NCBI GenBank assembly: GCA_033558025.1
Contig: JAUCEF010000008.1
Location: forward strand, 1-64,000
Reading direction: 5' to 3'
Length of the DNA: 64,000 nt
From: Phytophthora sp. 'mugwort'
Taxonomy: Eukaryota; Oomycota; Peronosporomycetes; Peronosporales; Peronosporaceae
Under the pieces are notes generated by a model. The model saw only the letters and a list, made by a program, of their open reading frames with translations, made no database searches and had not been told where the DNA came from. This document shows positions 52,417-61,983 of this stretch, piece by piece (positions within the stretch are counted from its first letter, which is position 1; each line of letters starts with the position of its first letter). Position numbers and translations under genes: made by a program.

Positions 52417-54735
52417 ATGAGCGGCAGGAAGCGGCATGTGACATCAGCAGTGCAGCCACACCAGTCGCTCAGAGCTCAAGCGGAAGCCAAGTACGAAGTG
52501 CAGTTGGCCGAGCGCAGGCAATTAGAGACAGATCGCATGTCCTCGTACACAGATGACGCCTTCGAGTGTGAGTCGCCGCACGCCATGCTCAGTAGCCGCG
52601 GCGTGCGGCCGGAGCAGTGCAGCGACTTACAGACGAATCCCGGCATCGCGGGTGCATCCCCATATCTGGTGGTGGATAACATCGGTCGCCTGCGCGTGGA
52701 CAGCGTGAGTGACAGCGATGCGCATGACGAGGTGGCGTACGGGGAGCTGGCCCAGCCGCGGCCTGAGATCATCCTACGCTGGAAGCGGTTCGCCGTACTT
52801 GTGGTGCTCACGGCCGCCGTCATGTCGGCCATCGCTGCCTGGCTGCGCGAGGGTTTTGTGGTAGACAAGAACGTCCCCATGGATCAGGCTGAGAGCAAGG
52901 CGGACACGGTCAACTCGTACATTGGTCTCATGATGGGCTTTATCGAGTCCATTGTTGGCCTCGGTGTAGAGGAGATCTTCCCCGTCTTTATCGTGTACCT
53001 CCACAACCTGAGGTGGTACCCTGGCGACGATCCGGCTACAAAAAGGCAGAGCAAGTTTAAGAAGTTCGCGCTTACGATTTTCATCCCTGCCGTCATGATG
53101 GCGGTGGGTAGTTCACTCTCGGCCGTCCAGGCCAATCAGAAGGACGATAACACAGCAGACAGCAGCAGCACGACGAGATTCTTGATGCAGGGAGAAACGG
53201 AGTTGCAAAGTTCAGGACTGGGGAATTCCATCCTAAAGACAGCCTTGACACGGAAAGTGGACCCCATACTGCCACTGGAGATGTCGCGGTGCAGTTCTGA
53301 AGCGACGGACCTGATATCAACCGCGTCGCTGCTGGCTGCAGCTCCAAAGGCTGTTTTTGGATTCCCTCTTCAGGAGTGGGGTGCCGAGTTCGGGAATGGG
53401 TGGTCGCGTGAAGAAGCAACAAAACGTTACGAGGTTCCCCACCCAGGTGCTCAGGGTGCAGATGGCGACCTGAAGCTTAACGAAATAATGCCACTTGCCA
53501 TGGCGTACGAGTTATGGATGCAGGGGGGACCCGTTTTACTGAAGAGTCTGAGAAGTGCTAGGAACCACGAAGCAAGCTTGCCACCTTCCAGTACGGGCGA
53601 GTTTTTGGACGATATTTTGAGCTCTCTTAGCAGCATGGAACTACCCTTGATGGAAGTAGCTACTGTGGACGCGTCATTCGAGACTCTGACACTGAGCCCG
53701 TTGATGAAACTAGATGCCATGACATTGAAAGTACCGCTGCGGATGCCGAACAACGCCTCCGTCGTTTGCGGTGAAACCAGTTGTGCGTTGCTGGAGCCCC
53801 AACTAGCTTTCGGACAGCGTCTTCCGCGCAAGCAGATTGGAATGGATCAGTTGAGCTCTTCCAACGCGGCATTCCTGTATGGTTTCACAACAGTGACTGA
53901 TTCTGAGAACGAGACAGCCACCGCGAAGCGTTCTTTGGTACTCTCATTCGCGCGATTGTCTTGGCGATTTGACAACACTTCATATGAGTGTGACTCGGGA
54001 ATCTCTTCTGGAGAAGGTTGCCAGGTGCTGCACCACCGGCTCGGTGACAGCGATCGATATTTAGTACTACCCAAGCAGTGGCTCCCGACTCAACTTCAAG
54101 CTGGCAGCCTAGCTTCTTCTGTCTCACTCGTTCAGTTGCTGGAGCCCAAGGCCCGACTAAATCCCGGACAAATGTCGTCATTTGCGACGCTGGAGCACTT
54201 AGAATCGTGGCCACGACATAGCACGCGTGTTTGCTCTAGAGCGGCGGACACATTTCTCCAGTACGTCGACAGCAATCACTTTTACATGGGCGGCGATGTG
54301 GTTGAGACGATGGCAGCTTCCGTGCTACTCTTTATTTTTCAAAACGCTCGGGTGGTGAATCGTGCACCTGATTCCGAAATCGTGCTGGTCCAACGACATC
54401 TTGCCGATACGACAACGCGCCGAGTAAAGATTTTTTTGACAAATACGAAGGTGGGCAACGTTTGTACGTGGACGGGATGCGGCGTGCTGTTGCTGCTGAC
54501 GGTTTTGGTCCTCGTGCTGCCAAACGAGCGTGCACGACTTGCACCTCCACGTGGAGGCAATGCACGCGCTGAGAGATTTGTGGCTGTACAAACGGAGCAG
54601 ATTTATCCCAATCTGATTTATAAGAAGCGCTTCCTGATCGGCAAGACCGGCGAGGAGATTAAGTTCGGCGAGTTTGCCGTCGAGTCGGTGGGACTACACC
54701 ATAAGATGGAGGAAGACGAGCAGATCTATATTTGA
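52417..54735 (+). CDS. Multi-pass membrane protein, oomycete family, copy B
   Basis: An uninterrupted 772-codon frame. A hydrophilic N-terminal region of about 120 residues includes a charged helical stretch (EAKYEVQLAERRQLETDR). Spans: about 125-142 (FAVLVVLTAAVMSAIAAW), 168-195, 216-238 (FALTIFIPAVMMAVGSSL) and a last one at about 682-701 (CGVLLLLTVLVLVL). The large loop between spans 3 and 4 is about 440 residues and carries NxS/T sequons such as NASV, NETA and NTSY, so it is probably extracytoplasmic. YLHNLRWYPGDDPA after span 2 and the tail YPNLIYKKRFLIGKTGEE match copy A. The pair is divergently transcribed from a 556-bp shared region. An ankyrin-like gene follows in the same direction after 143 bases. 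Confidence 0.85.
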   Translation: MSGRKRHVTSAVQPHQSLRAQAEAKYEVQLAERRQLETDRMSSYTDDAFECESPHAMLSSRGVRPEQCSDLQTNPGIAGASPYLVVDNIGRLRVDSVSDSDAHDEVAYGELAQPRPEIILRWKRFAVLVVLTAAVMSAIAAWLREGFVVDKNVPMDQAESKADTVNSYIGLMMGFIESIVGLGVEEIFPVFIVYLHNLRWYPGDDPATKRQSKFKKFALTIFIPAVMMAVGSSLSAVQANQKDDNTADSSSTTRFLMQGETELQSSGLGNSILKTALTRKVDPILPLEMSRCSSEATDLISTASLLAAAPKAVFGFPLQEWGAEFGNGWSREEATKRYEVPHPGAQGADGDLKLNEIMPLAMAYELWMQGGPVLLKSLRSARNHEASLPPSSTGEFLDDILSSLSSMELPLMEVATVDASFETLTLSPLMKLDAMTLKVPLRMPNNASVVCGETSCALLEPQLAFGQRLPRKQIGMDQLSSSNAAFLYGFTTVTDSENETATAKRSLVLSFARLSWRFDNTSYECDSGISSGEGCQVLHHRLGDSDRYLVLPKQWLPTQLQAGSLASSVSLVQLLEPKARLNPGQMSSFATLEHLESWPRHSTRVCSRAADTFLQYVDSNHFYMGGDVVETMAASVLLFIFQNARVVNRAPDSEIVLVQRHLADTTTRRVKIFLTNTKVGNVCTWTGCGVLLLLTVLVLVLPNERARLAPPRGGNARAERFVAVQTEQIYPNLIYKKRFLIGKTGEEIKFGEFAVESVGLHHKMEEDEQIYI

Positions 54736-54841
54736 GTTGGTAGTTTGCTCAGGCTTTGTATTGATATACATGAAATGCGATTCCTATGAAGCGGTCAGAT
54801 CCCGTGGATGCTGCAGCTTTAAAATGGACTTGCATAGCACA

Positions 54842-54856
54842 TTTTCATTATTCCTC
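54842..54856 (+). promoter_or_regulatory. Inr-like motif inside the long ankyrin frame
   Basis: TTTTCATTATTCCTC fits the initiator type and lies about 25-35 bases before ATG 54879. Transcription starting here would exclude the ATG at 54786, so the motif decides the start. Confidence 0.4.
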
Positions 54857-54878
54857 CGATCACAGCACCGCGTCCGTT

Positions 54879-56897
54879 ATGACCACCGCACCTCTGACTG
54901 CAGTGGTGGTCGTTCTTCGCGAAAGCAGCGTGTCAGCAATAACGCACATAGCTCACTTGATATCAGCATTCTTGGACACTTCAGTAGAGATACCGCTCGC
55001 ACGAGCTTGCCGAGTGGGCTCACCTGCACTGCTGGACAGAATCTGGGGAAACAGTGATCCCGTTTTCCTAGCTGCGGATGACCGTCAAGGTTGGTCATTA
55101 TGCAAGTTTCGCGTAACCGACCGACACTACTACGAATCGCAGCTAGCAGATTCGCTGAGTGTCGCAGTCAGTCGCGGCGATTTGGACGTCGTGAGGTGGC
55201 TTTTTCAGCACTTTCGAGGGTGTGCAGCTCCTGTCGATCTTGTGGAGACTGCCGCAAGTGCCGGTCATCTTCACATTTTAAAGTTTTTGCTAGAAAATGG
55301 CCGCTGCGCCCAGGTCTATCAAGCACCGGGGGACATTTCAACACGCAGAACTAATCTCGATGCCGACGTAACAAATATTGTGTTTTGGGGCGGCAAAGAT
55401 ATCGCAGTAGCTGCCAAGAGAGGGCACGGAGACATTGTTCGCTGGTTGTACGAACACACACCTGATGTCGAGCGCGATTTTAGTCGGGTAATGGTTTATA
55501 CTGTTCGCAAAGGAGACCTGGCGCTGGTGGAGTGGCTCCTTGACAACGTATATCGAGATATACCGCACCTACCACCGCCTACAATAAACGATGCGACCAG
55601 AGGGGGCCATCTTGACTTGGTTGAGTGGCTTTACGTTCACGGATACGTAGAACATGTTCAAGACGCATTCCGCAATGCGTCAATGAGCGACTACGGTGAC
55701 ATCGTGGAATGGCTCGTCGAGCATAACATCCTCGAAAACGTAGACGAAGGCGTACAAGGCGCTGCAGCGAGCGGTTTTTTCTCGATCGTTATTTGGCTAT
55801 TAGAACGAAATCTGGGTCGAGGTGCGTTTCGATCAATGTTCTTGGCTGCAATCAATGGTAACTTGGAAGTTGCCCAGTACGTTCACGCTAAAGGTATCAC
55901 GAATTATGGAGAAAACACGATGTATATGGCAGCTGAGCGTGGGTATCTGGACGTTGTCAAGTGGCTGCATTCGGAATATTCGAGTATCCCGGATGTTAAC
56001 CTCTTTCCAATATGCAGGCCAAATGCGGATGGGTATCCCCGATACTCTACAGCAATGGACGCGGCAGCCAGCAATGGTCGTTTAGAGGTCCTCCAATTCC
56101 TCCACAGTGTTTCAATGGCTTTGGAATCGTCTCCTGAGCGGAGAAAGAGAAAGCGATCAAGAGACAGTGGCCAACCGCGAGGAAGCAGTGCACCAACTTG
56201 CACGCGAGCAGCCATGACAAATGCCGCGGCCGAGGGCCATTTACACGTGGTGAAATGGCTTCATGCGAACAGGTCGGAGGGCTGCTCTCCGAACGTCATC
56301 AATTCTGCAGCTCGTAACGGACACTTGGAAGTGGTGAAGTGGCTTCACGAAAACATCACGGTCAGTTGTACAACTGCTGCCATGGATGGAGCGGCAGCAA
56401 ATGGCCATCTTGACATCGTTCAGTGGCTTCATGAGCACCGCCCCGAAGGCTGCACAACAATGGCGATGGATCGTGCTGCTGATAAAGGCCACCTCCACGT
56501 TCTTCAGTGGTTGCATGCCAACCGTGTTGAGGGATGCACTTCATTTGCCATGGACTCGGCAGCGCGTTCGGGCCATTTGGACGTAGTGCAGTGGCTCCAC
56601 TGTCACCGATCAGAGGGGTGCAAAGATAACGCAATGGACGGCGCCGCCTACAACGGGTATTTTGACATCGTTCGGTGGTTGCACATGCATCGCTCTGAAG
56701 GATGTACCATTGACGCCATGCATTTTGCAGCCGTTCACGGGCATTTCGAGATCCTGCTATTCCTGCATTCGCAGCGTACAGAAGGCTGTAGTCGATATAC
56801 GGCAATGGATGCTGCGGGTCGAGGCAGAAACCACATTGTGGCTTGGTTGAGACAGGACTACCCCATACTAATAAATTTCCAGCAAGTTTTTACGTAA
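54879..56897 (+). CDS. Ankyrin-like repeat protein, copy 3
   Basis: The frame is open from 54786, but the ATG at 54879 (672 residues) coincides with the N-terminus of copy 1 (TAVVVVLRESSVSA against SAAVVLRNSPSLGA) and follows an Inr-like motif. The family cap (VEIPLARACRVGSPALLDRIW) is followed by divergent repeats. From about 56180 come highly regular 28-residue units, such as CTTAAMDGAAANGHLDIVQW, CTTMAMDRAADKGHLHVLQW and CTSFAMDSAARSGHLDVVQW. A Lys/Arg/Ser-rich insert (ERRKRKRSRDSGQPRGSS, near 56140) interrupts the repeats before the regular block; it could act as a nuclear signal (inference). It is much closer to copy 1 than copy 2 is, even though it lies 45 kb away. No membrane span. Confidence 0.9.
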   Translation: MTTAPLTAVVVVLRESSVSAITHIAHLISAFLDTSVEIPLARACRVGSPALLDRIWGNSDPVFLAADDRQGWSLCKFRVTDRHYYESQLADSLSVAVSRGDLDVVRWLFQHFRGCAAPVDLVETAASAGHLHILKFLLENGRCAQVYQAPGDISTRRTNLDADVTNIVFWGGKDIAVAAKRGHGDIVRWLYEHTPDVERDFSRVMVYTVRKGDLALVEWLLDNVYRDIPHLPPPTINDATRGGHLDLVEWLYVHGYVEHVQDAFRNASMSDYGDIVEWLVEHNILENVDEGVQGAAASGFFSIVIWLLERNLGRGAFRSMFLAAINGNLEVAQYVHAKGITNYGENTMYMAAERGYLDVVKWLHSEYSSIPDVNLFPICRPNADGYPRYSTAMDAAASNGRLEVLQFLHSVSMALESSPERRKRKRSRDSGQPRGSSAPTCTRAAMTNAAAEGHLHVVKWLHANRSEGCSPNVINSAARNGHLEVVKWLHENITVSCTTAAMDGAAANGHLDIVQWLHEHRPEGCTTMAMDRAADKGHLHVLQWLHANRVEGCTSFAMDSAARSGHLDVVQWLHCHRSEGCKDNAMDGAAYNGYFDIVRWLHMHRSEGCTIDAMHFAAVHGHFEILLFLHSQRTEGCSRYTAMDAAGRGRNHIVAWLRQDYPILINFQQVFT

Positions 56898-58284
56898 AAA
56901 TACTTTAACAGTTCAGGAGCAGAGCGAATAAAATCTGCATGATCAAGTTCTTTTGGAACTGTCACAGTCTTCATACATGTAAACCGAAAAAGGCTCGGCC
57001 ACAGTTCAATCCACTCTGGTGGACAAGCATACCAAAACAGATATCGCGCATCGCGATTCATTCGACGACGGTGACGACGATTTCTCTACAAACGCATTTA
57101 ATTCGTTAAACAACGTCGCTTACACGGACCACTATCTCCAAAGTCGATTAACTCGGTGTTTTTGCGTTTGCCAACGGTCTTGATGTTCTGACGAAATCGA
57201 TGCCGTTTACCATGTAACCTCGTTGAAGCAGATACTCTCCGTTTTTTTTCGTGCTCCCGGATCCCTCGAGCCGCTGTTCTTGTCTGTCGAGATTATATAG
57301 TCACGCGTACAAATTCTCCATCTTCATCTCGTAAAGTTGGTGTTTCAAGTGTAGTAATGGGATCTCGGATCACTCCTGTTTCAGGGTCAACTTTGGGAAT
57401 GTGTTCCAGCTTATTCGATCCAGGAATGTGTTTCTTGCGGCCAGCCATGACAATATTCGTGAGTTAGTTTTTGTCTCGGAGGGTTGCGAGTAAATGTTCT
57501 TGTCTTTCACTCAAGTAATTCCCTAACTTCGCGCATTTCGCCCATCCATTCTTGGTACGAGTAGCATCAAGAGCTTCAGATGTGCAGGCAGCAGTACTTT
57601 CCCCACGGGAGGCTGTAGTTTCCGCACGGGCTTCATCTATACGACATTGCGTTTCTATAGTTTCCGCACAGGTTTCTACAGTTTCCTATCCGAGCCATTG
57701 GCACCAATAAGAGTCAACGTATGATTAACTACCGTGCCGATGAAAGATGGACTATATCCACCAAGAACAAGTTTATTCAACTGACCACTGGTCGTGATCA
57801 GCCGAGGCTTTCAGTAAGTCTTCCCGCGGTGCTTGCATTATGACCCGTTATATCTATGATGGTTACATTAGCGATTCGCGGCATTCGTCGCGTAAAGGTT
57901 TGCAATGTACTCCATTGCCCACACAATGGCTGTTTTGGTGTGCCTGTGAATCGCGACCAGAACACATCCAAGAAAATCCTGGTCCTGACTCTACCTCATT
58001 CCCTGTATCACGATCGACATCCAGCATTTTGTAGACAAGGAACGTAGAATATGATTTAGTGTCGTTTAGTGCCCTCGGGTTGCTAGGCGATAGCTGACTG
58101 ACTCTCCAGCATTATTACTCCTGATCGTATAGACGACTTTGACGCCTTTCGTGAGGGTTCGTTGCCTCTGATAATAATAGTTTCTGCAAGTCTTTTGCAT
58201 CCGGAAACAACTCGTACACACTAAGGAGCTACCACCTTTGCCGCGGTCTTACGCGCCTCCTGAACGGATCCATACAAAAATCGT
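56898..58284. other. Decayed coding remnants of unknown elements
   Basis: Minus strand 57448-57293 is a 51-codon frame starting MAGRKKHIPGSNKLEHIPKV. Upstream of it the same frame stays protein-like to about 57690 with one stop (WAKCAKLGNYLSERQEHLLA). I do not recognise it. Plus strand 57856-58059 holds a zinc-ribbon-like fragment, listed separately. Otherwise no supported gene. Confidence 0.4.
57856..58059 (+). pseudogene. Zinc-ribbon fragment resembling the Fanzor/TnpB C-terminus
   Basis: The frame reads RGIRRVKVCNVLHCPHNGCF followed by GVPVNRDQNTSKKILVL. The spacing C-x4-C-x4-C before NRD-x-N-x4-I resembles the zinc ribbon and last RuvC catalytic segment (NRDxNAAxNI) of TnpB and its eukaryotic relatives, the Fanzor proteins, which occur in oomycetes. 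The Asp of NRD would be the third RuvC acidic residue. No upstream RuvC-I or RuvC-II segment could be read on this strand, so this is at most a truncated relic. A chance match is possible. Confidence 0.35.
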
Positions 58285-60191
58285 ACCGTATTTGAGATCT
58301 CATAATACAGAGAGATCTCTTACTTCGTACCACGCATTGGCCAATCATACGCTCTGAATCATCCCGCTCATCAGTTGAGATCTCATAATACGTAGTGCAT
58401 AAATAGGGTGAAAGCATCAGCGGATCATCCAAATTTCATTGCAAGAAAAAAATCGCAATGGAACGCATGCAAAGCTCAAGGAAGGTGGTAGCGCGCACGC
58501 CGGGACAGCAATCGGGGAGGACGTGGACCACAGGACAAGGCAAAGCACCCAAGCACTTCAAACGGGTTGGAATTTCGTTTCGTCATAAACTTGACGTGAT
58601 TGAGTTTTATGATGCCGTCGTTTCGAAGGCGAAAATGCACGCAACTGTCAACTTCTTTTACCCCTCTCTTTCAGAAGACCAGATTAAAGCCAATAAGAGA
58701 CATGACTACAACTGGTTGAATCAGCCTGACCTCATTTTCGAGAAGTGCGAGATTGAATGTGGCGTACACTGTAAGGACCGGAGTTTTTGGATGTCGGCGA
58801 TGTTGTCGCCAGAGTTTGAGGAGCAACTTGTCGTTTGGATTAATTCCTTAAGGAAAGAAGGCATACCAGTGGCCGATACAATGGTTCGCATGCATGCTAA
58901 GAATTGCTATGAAAGCGCAGGGCTCCCTGATATTAAATTTGCAGCATCTCAGACGTGGCTGCTTTCATTTCTCCGGCGGAACCGGTTGTCAATCCGGCGG
59001 CGAACACGGCAAAGTCAGAAGACTCCGGAAGATGCAGCGATAGAGGCCGAAAGGCTTGGAAGCAAGGTTCGAAAAAAAATGACCGAACTGGGAGTAGATA
59101 GAGTTTTCAATGCCGATCAGACTGGTAAGTTATATATATATATATAGTTTTTTTTATTTCAACTAACCTTGTGCCTCTCTAACATATTCTTTTATTTGAT
59201 CACAGCAATAAATTATGAGTATTTACCCACTCAGACTATTGCTTCGACAGGAACGAAAACGGTTTGGATGAAAAGTGCTGGCAAGGAACAAGATCGTGTC
59301 ACATTAATGTTGTTGGGGACAGTACCGGTCAAAAGTATGACCCCTTTATGATTTTCAAAACGAAATCGTCGAAAATCGCAGAACGGGCACGGGAGAACAC
59401 AGCGTTCCAGCACGGGTTTGGAGCACAACTATGGCGGGAGCTCAGAGGAGAGCAAGTTGGAGTTCAAATTTATGGAAATGATGCGGGCTGGTGGAATGGT
59501 GAAATTACGATTCAATTTTTGATGTATCATTTTCTGAAACATGCACGTTCCTATACTGCTATTACTCGATGATTTCTCGGGTCACTGGCGAGACGATGTA
59601 CAAAATTTTGCGCGATTACTAAATGTGAAGCTCATGCGCATACCGGCCAGGTATACATTTGCATGCCAACCGGCCGATATTTCGTGGAATAAGCCACTGA
59701 AAGACTTGATGCGCAAGATCTGGGTCGATAATATGCTACAACAACTGAGAGGCAGCAGGACCGCCATTCTCTTCAAGCTGAAAGCTCCAGTAGACGCGAG
59801 CTAATATTATGGACTGAAGAAGCAGCGCGGAAATCGCTGTCGATTTCCGTTATTGTGAGTGGCTTTCAAAAAGCTCAAATCATCTTGAACGAGGCGACTA
59901 CAACGCAGGTGGACGTCGTTGAATAGAGGCTGCTCGACACAGAACCCGACTGGGATCTGCTCAATCGTCTTCTCGAAGAAGTCCCGGTGGTTCGTCATGT
60001 AGTGGATCCGAGCCGAGATATTGATACCTTAGATAATGACACCCAGTTGGATTAGATAAAGAAAGATAAATGCATTTCCTGTATTTGTGAAGTGTTCATA
60101 AAAATCGACAGTACATGTACATCTCGTGTCCACTTTACAACATTACAACTTCAATAATCAATGATATGAAGTATCAGATCTCAAAAACGGT
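58285..60191 (+). mobile_element. Pogo/Tigger-like DNA transposon with TIRs
   Basis: ACCGTATTTGAGATCT at 58285-58300 is matched in inverted orientation at 60176-60191 (ACCGTTTTTGAGATCT read outward; 15 of 16). These enclose a pogo-like transposase. A further direct copy of TTGAGATCTCATAATAC lies near 58375, suggesting subterminal transposase sites. No clear TA duplication was confirmed at both ends. Confidence 0.6.
58458..60054 (+). pseudogene. Pogo-like transposase (CENP-B/DDE_1 type) with intron, frameshifted
   Basis: Exon 1 is 58458-59124; intron 59125-59205 (81 nt, GTAAGT...CACAG); exon 2 starts at 59206. The first exon encodes a helix-turn-helix DNA-binding region (VGISFRHKLDVIEFYDAVVS) and a CENP-B-like second domain (MSAMLSPEFEEQLVVWINSL, SQTWLLSFLRRNRLSIRRRT). 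The DDE_1 core follows: FNADQT spans the splice site and gives the first Asp, LLLLDDFSGHWRDDV the second (near 59565), and QPADISWNKPLKDLM the third (near 59680). Frameshifts near 59320 and 59545 and a stop near 59923 inactivate it. The C-terminal part is readable to about 60054. Intron phase keeps the frame exactly, so the intron is original to the family copy. Confidence 0.8.
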
Positions 60192-60578
60192 GTTGTGAGG
60201 ATAGTTCATTATCCTTACAGTCGATCTCCATTCGATGCAGAAGATATAGCGTCCGGGCCACGCAGCACCGGAGTACACGCCTTCTTCGAATCCATCTGCA
60301 TCTTCATGTAATGTAGGCAGGTGTTTCACAGAAGCGAATTGCGATACGCTTTCGCTGCTAGTGGGTATATTCTACTTCTGCTAAACAAAAATATTATCTC
60401 GGCGTCAGACATGATAAACATTCCGCTGTTCTAGTTAAGAAAAATATATTGATGTTCTGTTATTCACTTAGTTGTAACGAACGTAGCTATCGTCAGTCAG
60501 TACGCTTCACATGTTGCTTGTTCAGGAGACGACACTCTAACATAGGTCACACTGGTTCATCGCCTAAGTCGACTAATT
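60192..60578. other. Intergenic, no supported gene
   Basis: AT-rich, no recognisable frame or repeat. Confidence 0.5.
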
Positions 60579-60961
60579 TCATGTGTGATCAATGGTACTT
60601 CTTGTAATTTTTGTTGTAAAAGGCCCTGTATTTCTCCAACTTTTTCCTGTGTCGATTTTGGCGAAGTACCGTATGTTGGTCGCAGCTTTGTTCGCATCAA
60701 AGCCCAACTTCGTTGCGTACTCTATCAGTTTATCCTGATACTTCTGAGAGAACTTGAGATCCCTCCTGCCCTCTATTCTTTTGAGTCCTCTTCCTCCTCC
60801 GCTTCAACGGAGTAGGGAGCTCGCAGAAGTCGATGGCTTGGGCCACCTGGCGATGCAACTTTAGCAATCTTGGCCTGGGTGGAGTCTGTAGACACCGAGA
60901 GAGCCTCAGTGGTAAACAGGAAGGAAGCCGCGACAACTACCAAAACTTGAGAGAGACGCAT
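60579..60961 (-). pseudogene. Broken RxLR-type secreted effector
   Basis: From the ATG at 60961 the minus frame has a clear signal peptide (MRLSQVLVVVAASFLFTTEA, residues 1-22), an RLLR motif at residues 44-47 and an acidic stretch EAEEEEDSKE at about 53-62. This is the layout of oomycete RxLR-EER effectors, which are delivered into host plant cells. The frame stops at 60773-60775, right after the acidic stretch, giving only 62 residues. Downstream in the same and then a shifted frame (to a stop at 60579-60581), effector-like sequence continues (LGFDANKAATNI), so an in-frame stop plus at least one indel disable the gene. The longer upstream ATG at 61009 has no signal peptide at its start and is not preferred. 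Host target unknown. Confidence 0.7.
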
Positions 60962-61502
60962 GTTCGTTGGAGTTTGGAGCTTAAGAGGTAGAAAGCAATT
61001 TTCAAACAAGAATCACCCCGAACCAGGAGGACTGAGCACGCCAGCTTGGGAATCCCAGTGCTGTGCTTAGTCGTGACGATGAAGGCAATGCCTTCAAGGC
61101 ATACGATGATCGTCGGGTCGGAGGATTGAAACACATCCTACGAGTATTTCGTTGAAAACATCCGGGATATGCACTTATGCGAGGCTCAATATCAGCCGCT
61201 GCTTTGTTTTTATCAGGACGAGCGCCAAATCAACGAGGACGTCTTCGTCAATTTTATAGTTCCTTAACAAGCATTCAGCGGCACCAGTGAAGGTGCAGGC
61301 GCGTCTAAAAGCAAGCGCATCAAATTTGAGGCGTGGCCAGTTAAGTAGAGCTCTTAGTACTAAAATTTGTATTTGGAACCCATATGCTCATGGCCAATAG
61401 TTTTCGATCTTACAATGTGTTCCCCTGCCGTGGCGACTTGTTATATTTATGCTCATCAAATTAGAGACTCAATTGGATAGGCCAGGTCAAATCGGCTGCT
61501 GC

Positions 61503-61560
61503 TGCCTCAAGTGGTTAAGGCGCCTGTCATTGACGTGACTGACCGATGTCCAAAATCCTT
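61503..61560 (+). other. Possible tRNA-derived (SINE-like or pseudo-tRNA) sequence
   Basis: TGCCTCAAGTGGTTAAGGCG resembles the A box and D arm of Leu/Ser tRNAs, and TGTCCAAAATCC, 44 bases further on, is a weak B box. No acceptor stem or full cloverleaf could be drawn, so a functional tRNA is unlikely. Confidence 0.25.
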
Positions 61561-61851
61561 TTACGGCCCATGGAAATTGAAAGAAAGGTAACCCTTGGTG
61601 CCGGGGTCCCATGGACAGTAGGTAAACCTGCTGAGTCCCCCATATATTAATTTCGATTAGCATGGCTACACTATGCTTCTTGCAGGACAGACTTCTTCGC
61701 TCTCTTAGTGAATAATTATTAATAGTGTCAGATTTGCGTTGGGGTATCGTCACGATCGTCGAGTAACGCGACTCGTGTTATCCCCCGGACACCCGCACGC
61801 TCCTAACGTTTAAATTGGTCAAAACAAATTTTCACAACCAATCCTATGCAA

Positions 61852-61983
61852 ATACACCCGGACGACCCACGGTCGTGAACATCCAAGGTCATGGACCGTG
61901 AATACACTAATAGTAACTATACACTAATAGTGTACCCACGGCCCATGGTCCTGGATGTGTACGACTGTGTCGTCCGGGTGTAT
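61852..61983. repeat. Foldback (MITE-like) element
   Basis: ATACACCCGGACGAC at 61852 is matched by GTCGTCCGGGTGTAT ending at 61983. Inside the ends the arms stay imperfectly complementary (CACGGTC../..CCGTGGG, ACATCC/GGATGT, ACACTAATAGT twice), so most of the 132 bp folds on itself. No coding capacity. Confidence 0.75.
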
